DNA from: Sanderia malayensis
Taxonomy: Eukaryota; Cnidaria; Scyphozoa; Semaeostomeae; Pelagiidae
Length of the DNA: 64,000 bases
NCBI GenBank assembly: GCA_013076295.1
Contig: RQOL01000861.1
Coordinates: 3,844,001-3,908,000 of the forward strand
Direction of reading: 5' to 3'
This document shows, in pieces, positions 34,382 through 49,426 of this stretch. The first letter of the stretch is position 1. Each line of letters starts with the position of its first letter. Under the pieces are notes generated by a model. That model saw nothing but the letters and a program-made list of their open reading frames with translations. It made no database searches and had not been told where the DNA came from. The translations under genes and the position numbers were made by a program.

Positions 34382-36678
34382 CTCTGCTGATAGTTTTAAA
34401 CTTTGCACACAGTTACTATGGCCTTTGAAAAATAATTTACTGTTTTGGTATCCCAATTGCAGATGTCATCACATGCTCTGAAATCAAAATGGAAAAAGCC
34501 ATCCTTAACTTCTGACTGCTTCATCAATTGTGCAATTTTCTTACTAAGAATATAGTATTTGATGAAAAATATCTGGACTCAAAATTGCCATAGCCATGCG
34601 ACATAATGCATTGCATCAACAAAGAAGATAGATGCGATTATTGCCCTTTAAACTTGACAAACAACTAAAGCTCTGTTTTTACGTGGAGCAATTGTCGCAT
34701 TTATTTCAAAACAGAGACTTGTTTGGCATTGGCTGACATATGGTTGTACATAAGCTCTTGTTAATCGCACCTTCTGGACCTCGCTTAAGTCATAACAAAC
34801 AAATGACTGGATATTAATCCAAAAATAAGCTTAGAACTTCTATAAGCATGTTGATTCTCTGATTTTCAAAGTTTTGGTCGAAACAAGAGCTTCGAGTTTC
34901 AACGATTGTGTAATATATAAAATGGACTTAAAGTTAAAAATATCAAATAACTGCATGATTTGACATGATTTTCAATCATGTAGTATGTAAACCATATTGG
35001 GTAATAACACTTCCGCCCACTTTTATCCATCGATCTGCTCTGCGTTATGTCTCTAGAAACACCACAGCTATACAATATCAAAGACCAGATATGTAAAGTT
35101 TGAGTTGAAACTATGTATGGCAAAGGATCGCTGACGAAATGAATACGCATGTGTATTTACTCTCGTGCCCACAATTAGAAAATCTGTGCAAACGATTCCA
35201 GATAAATATTTTAGCGTGTCTATATCTATCGGTGGCGAGTCACCAAGCAGATGTCGCTGGATATATATGAACAGACCGGCACTGTTGGCCTCGTCACCCC
35301 GGTGTACCAACAGAGTTAGTAGTTGAGTACGATACGTAGATGGTTTTTCGGCGTTTCTGCCGGAAAATCATTCTCGACGGAAAGACGAAAAGTCCCGGTA
35401 CGCCGGGGATCTACTTTCTCTTGTAGATCCTTGGCGTACCAGGCCTCGTTTAACTTCAACTTCAGCTCAACTTCAAGTGGAGCTAAGTGGAATCGATCCG
35501 CGACTCCACGAGTGGCAAGCACAAGTACCAACCACTTCGCCACAAGAGTTGAACTAACAAGACGGTAAACACAAAGGCTTTCACTCTGGATTTGTATACG
35601 AAAATTGATAAATCAACCATATCAACATCAAAGAGCAAGAGCAATTATAAGCTTACTAATTATCCAGGCCACAACTTTACCATCCAAATGTTCTTTTTGC
35701 CAATCAATTTCAAGAATCAACATTGTTGATTCATACTCTCTCACCTTTTCACCGCCACCGCCCACAATTATGTACTCAGCTAACTTATTATTTGCAAAGT
35801 TGGAATAGAATTGATTTGCCGTTATCATTTTATAAATATTCCTCTAAAAATGCGAGCATGCGACTAATATATGATTCAAACTTAATGTGGGGCGAATTGA
35901 CTTTCATAAGGTGGGCGGATCGATTTGGTTGACAAAGTGGAGCGGAAAAGGGTGGGCGAATCGTTGGTGGAATGGAACGACCAGCAACCGCATTGTTCAT
36001 TTTGTTTGTTATTGTTTAGGCGAAGAAATCGTATTGTTATTGTACAGTACAAATGATTTTCCAGTGAAATAAAACGACGTCTGTAACCCACTCTATCATG
36101 GTTTGTAGAGTGCATTGTCGTTGTTCCAGAACATTCGAAAAGAAAGGACCATTAGGATTAGAAAGAAGAGGGCCTAAAAATTACTTTGGACGCTTTTCCC
36201 GAAACATTGAAAACCAAGCTAGCACAAGCCAGATTGTTGTTAACTGTAATCAAAATACACACATACCTTTTAGTATAACGATATTGTTAGCTTGCTTGAT
36301 AAATAATCTCTTCGTGCAGCTATAAATATTCTTTTAAAAGAAATGCGATATATTACTTTACACTTGTGTTGAGTGTTGTTATTGTGTCATGCAATCTCCA
36401 TATCCAATAATTTATTTTGGCATTTTGTGACTGTTCAGAGTGAGGCTAAGCCTCACTTTGAAAGAAGACTGGTGATAATAGCACGTGGTTAATGAATTTC
36501 CTTTGTTTCAATCTATTGTTTTCGATTGTATTGCACCACCTCATTGTTTTGTGGTGAAACTGCAGCGTAGTACAGCCTCCGATCCGACCACCACGAGAGA
36601 GGGATCGAGTCGAGTCGAGATACGTGTCCTTTAGTGAATTTCGTCCAAGGAGTTTCGATTATTAAATCAAAAAAGAAA
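34382..36678. other. Region upstream of the orphan gene and of DAP1
   Basis: About 2.3 kb between divergent genes. It contains the tRNA-derived SINE at 35316-35550. The DAP1 promoter and 5' UTR should occupy the right end; an ACGTG core occurs at 36622-36626 and a CACGTG box at 36482-36487. No other gene is visible. Confidence 0.55.
35316..35550 (-). mobile_element. tRNA-derived SINE
   Basis: The minus strand starts with a pol III A box (TGGCGAAGTGG, rc near 35540) and, about 40 bases on, a B box (GGATCGATTCC against GGTTCGANTCC). The body contains a strong hairpin in which GTACGCCAAGGATCTAC pairs with GTAGATCCCCGGCGTAC. The acceptor and T stems do not pair well enough for a working tRNA gene. 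The 75-codon open frame over it is incidental. Confidence 0.65.
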
Positions 36679-37542
36679 ATGTCTAGCAACGAGGATAATG
36701 CACGATTGGCAGGACATCCTCCAGCTGGTAATAAATTTAATATATCCGTGATCTAATTTCAACGACCTGTATGTGTTGCCATTCAATATTTCCACTCCAT
36801 TTTGCCCCGTTTGAAGTTTTCTAAAATTTTAGGCCTTATTTGGGGGCTTTGCTTGTCTAACTTTTTTTACACTAGACAAGTCTTGTGATAGAAAGAATTA
36901 TCTACTATTTATGTAAATTTTTAACTTGGAGATGTTTTTTGCGTATAAGCAACCATGAAGTTTAAGTGATTACTATGTACTTTTGAAATGAGCATATATT
37001 TATATTGCGTTAAAAGGAAAGTAACTTTATTTTACATAAACAATAATGACCTATGGCCCTTGTCTCTGTATTCCGTTCACAACAGAGATGTCGTTGTGGT
37101 GTTGATTTAATATAACATATTATATTTTCTTTAATATATTAATAATTTCTGCAGTCAAAGTTGGCGGAATGAGAGTAGCACAGCACCATGTTCATCACAC
37201 TGAACAGAAACCAGCTGAAAGAGCCAAAGAAGAAGAGGAATTTCAGACTGAGAAGTAAGCACCAGCCCCCTTTGCCCCTTTCTACGGTGTGACCCCTACT
37301 ATCCATATCATACTGATGTACTTGTATCCTATAAGCAAGTTTGATTTCTCTTTTACAGACCAGCTGAATCCAAAGAAGTGGTAGTTGGCGGGGCTGTGGT
37401 GAAGGGGAATAAAGATAACCCACCAGCAGCTGTTAAGGTTTCACACAGCAAGCCAATGCCAACGCATGATAATAGACCTGTTAAGCCAGCTCACAAGGGA
37501 CAAGATATGCGCTTTGACCAGCCAAAGAAATTCAATAGCTGA
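36679..37542 (+). CDS. DAP1: Death-associated protein 1 (DAP1)
   Basis: Three exons (36679-36727, 37155-37254, 37359-37542) give exactly 110 residues. Diagnostic segments are LAGHPPAV, KVGGMRVAQHHVHH, GGAVVKGNKDNPPAAVKVSH and the C-terminal QPKKF. DAP1/DAPL1 are small disordered cytoplasmic proteins. DAP1 restrains autophagy downstream of mTOR, and DAPL1/DAP1 dock their C-terminus into the polypeptide tunnel of dormant egg ribosomes; the basic C-terminal tail needed for that is present here. The length matches vertebrate DAP1 (about 102). The gene converges on enolase with 425 bp between stop codons. Confidence 0.95.
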
Positions 37543-37967
37543 ACATTTTAATCAAATATTTAAGTATTATCATCTTGGGCAAAGATGAATGGCTTATTGC
37601 TTTATTGATGGGAATTGCTCTGCCTTTATTTCTTAATCAATAGTTTTATTTCTATATAAATGAAAAGAAGATAATATACTTTGTTGAAATTATTTGAGTG
37701 TATACTTGAGGTGCAGTGGAGAGATGACACAAGACACAAAATTTTGAACACGCATGAAGCATGCACAAGAATGAAGCATTTCTTTCATAACAACTTTCAC
37801 GAAAATTCAATTAACAAGTAAAATAAATTAGATTGTTCCAGCTTTTTAGTCATTTCAAAAAATAGCCTTCTGTCAAATAAAGAGCTATCTAAAACATGTT
37901 AATTCATAAACAGCAGCATTATTCAAGCAACAGCGATCAAGCAAAGTCTTCTCAAGCAAGTAAGAGC
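37543..37967. other. Shared 3' region of convergent DAP1 and enolase
   Basis: AT-rich, with AATAAA-type signals on the plus strand (near 37822 and 37877) and TTTATT (minus-strand AATAAA) near 37601 and 37624. The two 3' UTRs probably overlap. Confidence 0.5.
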
Positions 37968-41413
<3,446 letters not shown>

Positions 41414-42622
41414 GGTCCAAAAATGTGAAGCTCTGGAAAATTATAAATGCTAAGTAGGCGTCGTCTTAAACTTGCAACCTGACTCGGAGACAAAACAGAC
41501 TTACAGAGACAGACAACGAAGCAATATATGCAATTCTATGGTATTATAAGTCAAGGTAAAGACCACTGGATAAACCTCGAGCACAAAAGGATAATCTAAG
41601 TCGTGAAAGCTTGGCTAAAGGAATTGACGAGCAGACGTGGAGCAAAACAAATGTAGGCCGACGACTAATGTTAGTTGTTTTGTTTATGGGACGAGGAAGG
41701 GTACCACCTCACCTACCACTTCATAAAAACGTGGCAGAATATCAGTTGCTATTATAGGTGTCTGGAGCGATAGAATTGCTTTCAATTCAAGGATAGAAAA
41801 ATGATAGCATACCTTGCCCGAAAAGCAATTGCAAAGTAATGTTATCTTCGCAGAGCAAACGACAGAAACTGCTTCAACCAACTGAACCTTTTTTGGGGCG
41901 TTCCAAAGACAGAGGATTTCCACCTCACACAAACACAAAATTTATGGACAGCACGCAGCCCCGTTTGCATGTAAATTGAACATGAGGCTATGACGTAAGA
42001 TGGAAGACTTCCTTTTGTGGAGGAACAAGTGGAGGAAGAATATTTCAAAGGCTACAACACAAAAAGACATTTTAGAGATTTCTCCTGTTGGCAACAGGTG
42101 ATAGTTGCAAGCAACACGTGTAAAGCTAAATGTACAATCTAGATGCTCCTGCGCAGTTTTGTATATCTTATATAGAAGCACGTAAATTAGTAAAACAAAA
42201 GGATAAAGTGTATAATAATTACTTAATTGTGCTTCCCAAATTTAAATAGCTTTTTAACTTATAATTGAATAAGTATGTCGAACACCAATTCGTTTTACTT
42301 GCTTCCTGGCGTTAAGAAATTGCATAGAAGCATAGCTCAATATAATTAATAAAAAAACCAATGACGAAATCTCATACTAACTTTTTACAAAAGTTTCCAA
42401 AGCAGGTAAATATTGCACGCAAAGTTTACATCTTTTCTGCAAGTTGTAAATCTCGTGGTAATAATTAGTAAAATTGCAATACATCATAACAAGCATTGTC
42501 TCATTAAACATAAATTAAAACTAGTCACTTATGTGGTAGCAGCCATGTTTTGCAGTACAAGTCTCAATTGTTCAATGTTAAAAAAGTTCAGTGCAACGAG
42601 GTGGTGGTTAAAGTAAATCCGC
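41414..42622. other. Enolase promoter region and downstream flank of the channel gene
   Basis: About 1.2 kb. The enolase 5' UTR and promoter lie next to 41413 and the channel's 3' UTR next to 42622. ACGTG cores occur at 41635-41639, 41729-41733 and within CACGTG at 42115-42120. The open frames here overlap on opposite strands and have no recognisable content. Confidence 0.5.
41635..41733 (+). promoter_or_regulatory. Two candidate hypoxia-response cores (ACGTG) upstream of enolase
   Basis: AGACGTGG at 41633-41640 and AACGTGG at 41728-41734, about 220 and 320 bp upstream of the enolase start. RCGTG is the HIF:ARNT core, and enolase is a classical HIF target in other animals. Two matches in 100 bp are suggestive only, as the core is five bases long. 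Confidence 0.3.
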
Positions 42623-45600
42623 TTAAAACTTCACGACCCTGACATTTTTTGGATCATCTAGGCCATACCCTCGAAGGCTCTTTTGCTTGATCTCTTCGAG
42701 CTTCCTAGACCATGTTTTATAAAATGCCATCACTTCTGTAATCATAGCATCTTCAAGTTCTTCTGCTTGTGCTGCAACGAGCTCTTCAAATGTTGTATGT
42801 GGGCTTAATGGACGCTCCGCAACTGAAAGAAGACAGACAACGATGAGAAAAGTAGTTATTTTATTAATTGTTACAAATATGCATGGAAACAGTTTGGACT
42901 TTTCGAGATAGCTTCTCAGTAACTTGATTTAACTATTTGTAATGCAGGTGCCTTAAGCAAAGAACCATTAGCAATGTGCATACAGTGTCAGTTAAATCGT
43001 TTTACGGCCTATTCTAGTTTGGTGTTCGTGATAGTTTGTGGTCATACAATTCAAGCATCAGGATCATATCTCATACATCAGGGTATCATAGGAAACCTAA
43101 AAGCTATAAGCACACTTACTGGTCTTTTCTTTTTTTGGCTGCTTTGGTCTGTAGTAAAAATATTCCCAAGCAATGCCAACGATAGTGAAAAAAGCAATCA
43201 TTCCCAAACAAGCGAACACAGCTGTTTTGAAAATCTGTGAATTTGGATCGAATAAGTCACTGGACTTCTCTTCAGCTGCACTTTTCGATGATTCCTGCGT
43301 TGGAAATGATACAAAATACACATTTCAATGTTTAACACTAACTGTCAGCATACTATCAGTATGTTATCAGTGTCAAAGATCAAACGTTGTTGTTAAAAAT
43401 CGAATTTAATGTTCAAAGAGCAACAAGACATTGTTTAATGTTCAAAATGCAATTATCAATGTTTAAAATCATTGACTTACTGATTAGCTGATGGAACACC
43501 TAGAACGATGCCTTATTTATTGATGATCATCAAAACTATCTAATTAAATAACCAACTAACCTGATTAATTGGCTAACTAACTTAATAACTAAGTAATTAA
43601 TTCTAACTGAATAACTAACTTACTAACTAAGTTAATTAGCCAGCTTGCTAATTAACTAACTAAAAAATTAGCTGTTATAAACAATCAAAATATACTCACT
43701 GGAAGTGCCTTCATCTCCTTTTGAATATTAGCAATGATTTCACTTTCTTTCGTGCTCAAAGCTCTTCTCATGCACTTTTCAAAAGCATTGTCATTGAGAG
43801 AGTTCGATGCAGCAAATCCATACGCAAACTGGTGATCGAATACTGTGCCAACTCTGATGCCTGTCGACTCTTGAAGGATATCTTTGTATGCACCTGCAAC
43901 GTAGCTGTCAATCAAGCCGCCTTTGATCTTATCCTCTCCATTGAGAATGGCCTTTTTCATGTCAGGCACATCACGGCGAACTGCAAGAATGACGAAATGT
44001 ATTAATAAACAAATACCTTATGTAAACAAAGAAGATCTGAAGATTAAGATGTTTAGAAGCTGACAAAAACTGGTCATACTCAAAGCTGAGAAAGTTTGAT
44101 AATAAATTCATAAGAGAATAAGGAAGAAAAAAAGAATATCATTAAGAAAGAATGTGGTATACTTTTAACTGTGGCACTGCTCTTGATTCCGTATCTTTGT
44201 TCAGCGGTATTATTCAAAGCAGCAACCTACAACCAGTACAAAAGAAACATCCGTACGAGGCCGTGATAGAAATAATTTAATATGGAACGTGGACCTGGTA
44301 AAGACCCTGTTCATGACATAACATATTTCTGCAGTCAAATCTGCATAGGTCGAACTTGTGTATTTCGAGCCTTATCTAATTCGAACACAATTCTCCACCA
44401 CTTTTTATAATTCGAACATTTTCACGCTTCCCCAGGGTGTTCGAATTAAACAGAGTTAACTGTATTCTCATCATAGCATTTTTCTATATTTACACAAAAG
44501 AAAAATATCCAGATACAACATGAGGCAATGTTTGAAGACGGTCGCAGAGGCAATGTTGGGGGCAACATTCAGGGCCAATTATGTTGCATACCGTGGTTCC
44601 GTACAGAGTGATATCATTACTCAAAGACAGGGCAGTCAATGAAGTCGTGACTGTAGCGGTAAAGATGGAAATGATGACCAAGCCAACGAGAACCCAGAAG
44701 AAAGCAAACACTCTGGCTATAAATGATCTAGGAGCACGGTCGCCATAACTGGAAGAGAAATAAATATAATTCAGATCAAGACTGATACATAACCCGTCAT
44801 ATTATTGCTCAATAGTTGACATATTAATTTCAATATCATAGTATTGTAATGGCAAAAATAATTAGTAAGTCAGTCAGAAAATAAACTACGCGAGCTTACC
44901 CGACCGTCGTCATGGACACGAATGCCCACCAAAATCCTTCCCATGCGCCTTTGAAAAATGAGCTTGGAAATTGGTCTGGATTCCAGTACGAGTCCTAGTA
45001 AAACAAAAGTAACAATGTATTGATCGAATGGTCCAATGATCATTAATGTAGTGATACATGATTTATGATTCTGATTGTTTATCAGCTGGCATCTAAAAGG
45101 TATATCTAATAAAAAAGTCTTCACGGTTTTTAGTCAAGACGCTTTTATTCGAGGCAAATTAAGAAATCCAAATGTGAAAGACATGTCGATTAAGCTACAG
45201 TAAGGCCCCGCAAGTCCTTTTCTTTACAGGGATTTCCTATTGTTTTCTTATTGTTATTTTGATAACATGAGCCTGAAAGTTTGTTACAAGTGGTTTCTTA
45301 TTTGCGGGGCCTCACTGGATAGCAAATGAAGTATACTGTAAAGCATTTCTTGTTCAAGTTAGAATGCACATATAGAGAGCTCTACTAGTAAGCAAGGTAT
45401 CTCACCAGCGCCCACATGACAATACCAGATAGAGCAGCCATGATTAATGTGAGAACCAAAACAGGCCAACCCTGCAGAACTGCTGACATTACAGCTTTGG
45501 CTGCATTAGCAGGATCCTCTTTCTTCTCGAGATAAATAACACCAGGTGATTCAATGAGAGGGAAGTAGGGCAGGTTCTTGTATTTGGTTTCTGTCATCAG

Positions 45601-46620
45601 ACCGTAGATTGGGAAGCTCAAGTATGTGTCGTTTTTGCCTGAGAAAAGAGAAAAGGAATGCAAAGGGGTTCCTTAAGAGTAATAATGTAGACTGTGGATT
45701 GGGGAATGTAATGAATAGTTGAAAAGTAAATAAATGAAGAAAATGTGAACTGAGGAAACAAGAAGATGAAGAGCTAAAAAGACGAAGAAGCAAATAAGTG
45801 AAAAACAAAAAAGATAAAAAACTAAAAAGCTGAAGAAGTAAGGAAATGAGGAAGTAGAAATATGAAAAGCAAGAAGATAGAAAACAAACGAGGTAAAGAA
45901 GTGACAAACTTTAGAACAATCACGCGAGAGAAATGAACAAAAGAACTTAAGAAATCAGCAAAAAAATGAAAAACAAATTAAACTAAAGAAAGAGCATAGA
46001 AAAGGACTAAAAACATGTCCGTCAAACATTAAAAAAGATGTAAAGAACTAAATAAACAAAAAACAAAAAACAAAAGAAATGTATAGCAAAGATTAATTCA
46101 AAGAGAACTCACTCAATTCATTCTTGAGATCCTCAGAGTTGTTCACAGGTGTTTTGTAGTCCAGTTCAACACAATTTCCACAGCACTCGTGCACCAAACT
46201 CTTGACAATTGTGGGGAAAATGCCAGTTGGAATGGCATTTTTTGACTTTCTATCAATATACGGGGGAACTTTCCACCAACTAACGCGAAGCTTGGCCCTA
46301 CAAGCCTTTAACTTGAGCACCTGCGAACAGTTAGCTAAAAAAAGGCGAAAATAGACATGGTAAACAAAAGCATTTTTACAGATGAAACTTGATTGAAATT
46401 GGATAAGATTGAGATGTTTAAATTCGTTCTAACTGAACGATTCCTTCAGCAAGTCAAGTGAAACATTTACGATTCTTTTAATCACACTTGTTGAAGGAAG
46501 ACTGAACAAAATATGAACAAAAACAAAGCAGAGCAAATACAACTTACCCACTGCATCAATGGAGGCAATCGCATACGCCAGTGTGAGAAATAATGCAACG
46601 ATGATGCTTCTAGATGCCAT
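42623..46620 (-). CDS. Ionotropic glutamate receptor-like channel with potassium selectivity filter
   Basis: Nine exons close exactly to 499 residues: 46548-46620, 46113-46334, 45406-45638, 44900-44994, 44592-44748, 44163-44226, 43700-43980, 43120-43294 and 42623-42822. Order: signal peptide (1-24); S1 ligand-binding half (LRVSWWKVPPYI, from about residue 38); M1 (about 155-176, LVLTLIMAALSGIVMWAL); P-loop FWWAFVSMTTVGYGDRAP with the filter at 205-211; M3 (about 217-248) ending SIFTATVTTSLTAL; S2 half (GGLIDSYVAGAYKDI, HQFAYGFAASNSL); M4 (396-423); a charged tail. There is no amino-terminal domain. The fold is iGluR-like, but the filter is that of K+ channels, as in bacterial GluR0 and rotifer AvGluR1. 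It probably forms a ligand-gated K+ channel in the plasma membrane; the ligand is unknown. Confidence 0.9.
43545..43675. repeat. Low-complexity (TAAC/TTAG)-rich tract
   Basis: Degenerate runs of CTAACTAACTTAATAACTAA and similar words in an intron of the channel gene, immediately before the 43700-43980 exon on the minus strand's downstream side. Confidence 0.6.
44332..44463. mobile_element. TTCGAA-rich TA-type MITE (intact short copy)
   Basis: About 131 bp with ends GCAGTCAAATCTGCATAGG and GTTCGAATTAAACAG...TAACTGTA. It is the same family, inverted, as the outer element at 14822-15454, and here it is uninterrupted, so it defines the empty form of that element. It lies in an intron of the channel gene. 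Confidence 0.8.
45195..45315. mobile_element. Hairpin MITE with ACAGTAAGGCCCCGCAA ends
   Basis: The left end is TACAGTAAGGCCCCGCAA and the right end is the inverse TTGCGGGGCCTCACTG. The interior has TATTGTTTTCTTATTGTTA. The CAGT terminus and the TATTGTT words recall the ACAGTAAAAACCC family, so it may be a relative. It is in a channel-gene intron. Confidence 0.7.
45715..46090 (+). repeat. Polypurine (A/G) tract
   Basis: About 375 bases in which A and G dominate the plus strand, built from words like GAAGATGAAGAGCTAAAAAG and AAGAAGTAAGGAAATGAGG. The 119-codon hydrophobic open frame on the minus strand over its left part is a by-product of this composition. It lies in a channel-gene intron. 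Confidence 0.75.
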
Positions 46621-49426
46621 CTGATAGCAGGTCAATGATGCTTCTTTTACAGCAACTGAACTAAATGACAAATTAAAATTCATGCGTCATCATAACACAT
46701 ACCTAACCTTCGTACCGATATGCATTGAAACAAAATGCATTGAAACAAATTTTACCCACACATTTAAGGATATCACTGTGACTGTCTGTCTTCCAATTAC
46801 CTTACGATATAGTTAACAAGTGCATCCTTTGCCCGAATAACTGTTTGATGTCCAAATTATGTTGACATAACAACAAAGAGTGGCTAACTAAAAACCACTA
46901 CGTATCTTAAACAATGTATGCACAGTATTTATACAATACCAACTACTCATACAGATTCGTCTTAGCTGTAGCTATGCTTATTAGTAGTTAAAAAATTACC
47001 CCAGCCAATCCAGAGGTATTCTAAACTATCGACTCAAAATCTGTGTAAAAACCCAGCAAGACTCTATTCCGATTGCCTGAACGTCTTCAGAAAATACAGA
47101 AATTATGACGCCCGTAAAGCAAGACAGTGCGTTACATTTTGTGCAGAGAAACATAGTGCTGCGTTTGAGGACAGACAGGTACTCGCACTGTCAACCTTAA
47201 CAACAGATTCAGACGCAAATTCAAATTGACATTCATATTGAGATTCAGGCATGAGTACATGGCCACCAGCATCTGAATAGCAGTAAACAATATAATTATT
47301 TTTATAGACCATGACGTCTAATTTGAAAATTTGAAATTTACGTAGTAACTGGTGCTTCATTTCGCAATTTGAGGGCAATTTGATTCTCGCAATTTAAATG
47401 AGACTTTTCATGGGTGGGATATGCTACACTACAGGGGGTACAAAGACAGGTACACTGATGGGGCCCTTTTACCCCTGATAAACAAAGCATACGTGCAAAT
47501 GTAATACGCAACATACATGACCTCACCAATAAATGACTAGAATGGTGTAAAATCATTGCCCTCTAAGGAAAACTATACGAATAGCTCTCACGATAACCTT
47601 TGGATTGGATTAATTAAGAAACTATTTAAGAGCTTTTTGAATTAAATTTAGCACAAGAAGGCTCTTTGTTGCTTTAGAACAATAAAAAGTGACGCACATT
47701 ATCTTGCATTTGTCCCCGGTGCGAAACAAGATAACTTTTGATAGCATTATGGGCCAGGGCTCTAATCTGTCTAGAGTTCAAATTAGCCCATCATAGCACT
47801 GCAGAAAAGAGCTGTTAAAGCATTAATTTTGCGTGGCTTTAAAACTAGCTATGCAAGCTGTACTGAATACATTAAATGCGCAAATATATGTAAAAAAATA
47901 AGGTGATAAATTAACGAGCATTTACCGTGCTTACCCAAATAATGAAACGTTTATCCAGTAAATTTCCCTCGAAATTCAAACTTCTCGAAGTGGCAGCGAC
48001 AATTTCCTAAAATGCGTAAAAATAACCTTGACAACATTAAATGCAATTTCTTGTCTTTAAAAATTAATGCTCTTAAAATGGAATATTGTTATTGGTGATC
48101 AATATCACGATAAATAATCATTTTTGTTCAGATAATACAATGACCTGCTCTGCGAGCAGGTGGAATTACATAAACTAAGTTTGGTGTGGACAACATATTA
48201 ACCAAAAACTTTGCCGCCTAGACTGCCTCGAAGTATAAAGAAAACTAATAGCCTACCAGTCTAGGGCAAGGCACAAAACATTACTTTCGCATACAATATA
48301 GTTTAGATCAGCAGTGATAGACTTCAACCCGGGTCATTGAGATACAAAGAAAACCAACGTATTCGCATACAGTAAAAGCTCTAAAAAGCCCCAGGGCGGC
48401 TCCGCAGTTTCAGAGAAGTGGCTTATTAGAAAGGACGCTTTAATAGAAAGATCGCTAAATCAAATTCTCAACTAAATTTCAGAAAAATTTTCGTGTAAAA
48501 TAACTGCGTAATAACTCGAGAGCTGTTATGGTTTAATCAGGCACAATTTAGGTTAATTCAATTCAAAATTGAATTAAAATAACCGAATTAAATCGTTTCA
48601 AAAATGGGCTGAATAGAAAGAGGAGCTTAATTGAACTTTTACAAAAATAGAAAGTCGCATTTATTGGCAGGGGGTTACCAGAAAGCAAGAGAGCATTTTC
48701 AGCCCCCCTTTTCCTTAGAAGGCAAAATGAAGTGGGTGTGTGGGGACAAATGATAAAACATAGTACAATCAACTTTAGTCTAAAAATGGTAATAAGTGGC
48801 AAAGAAGTTCGGACACAAGTTGACTAAAATACAAATATTGTTTGTAAATTAGCGCTTTAAAATAAATGAAAAATTTTTTTACTCACATCATTCCTTGGAA
48901 AAATAAAAACCTGTTCTTATACCAAATTGAAATTCCAAAAGAACCAGCCATGTCATCCATAGTTCTGAAATTCAAGACTGGAGAGACACAGAGCACATTT
49001 GACATGGTTAATTCTGCAATGTTGCAACATTTCTTGAGACTGGAAAGAAAAGCACTGTAGAGAGACACTTTACATACAGGAACACACAAACACTAGATCA
49101 ATTAACGAATGCCAAAACAACTAAACAATTTTTAAATAATGCTAATACATTATGATTTAACATACCGATATGATAATTGATATCCTAACATTTATAACTT
49201 ATCATGACTTTTAATATCATGAAAGAAAATATATGCAGTGTCAAACTACACACTGAAATTTTCTTTTAAAACACCTATAACAATCAGCTGGTAAATGCAC
49301 CTAAATTGGTCTCCAAACAGAAGTTTCAAGTATATTTGCAATTCTATCTGAAAATTTTGATAAATACTCCCTTTAATCACGACAATTTTTGCTTCTGTAG
49401 TTTGCCATTTTCTGTCTGTTTACTAT
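46621..49426. other. Intergenic region upstream of the channel gene
   Basis: About 2.8 kb. The channel promoter is expected near 46621. Minus-strand frames at 47103-47378 and 47338-47556 contain scattered cysteines and an acceptor-like site before DAGGHVLMPES, but no domain or start can be supported. A part at 48375-48720 looks like an old transposon remnant. Confidence 0.45.

Noticed and set aside
35316..35543. 75-codon minus-strand frame
   Set aside because: It coincides with the tRNA-derived SINE head and hairpin, so it is not a gene.
35480..35550. Functional tRNA gene
   Set aside because: A and B boxes are present but the acceptor and T stems do not pair acceptably; better explained as a SINE head.
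45551..45907. 118-codon hydrophobic frame rich in Leu, Phe and Ser
   Set aside because: It overlaps the real M1 exon on the same strand in another frame and runs into the complement of the polypurine tract; the composition explains it.
47103..47556. Two overlapping minus-strand frames with scattered cysteines as a secreted gene
   Set aside because: An acceptor-like site precedes DAGGHVLMPES, but no start exon, signal peptide or known cysteine pattern could be assembled.
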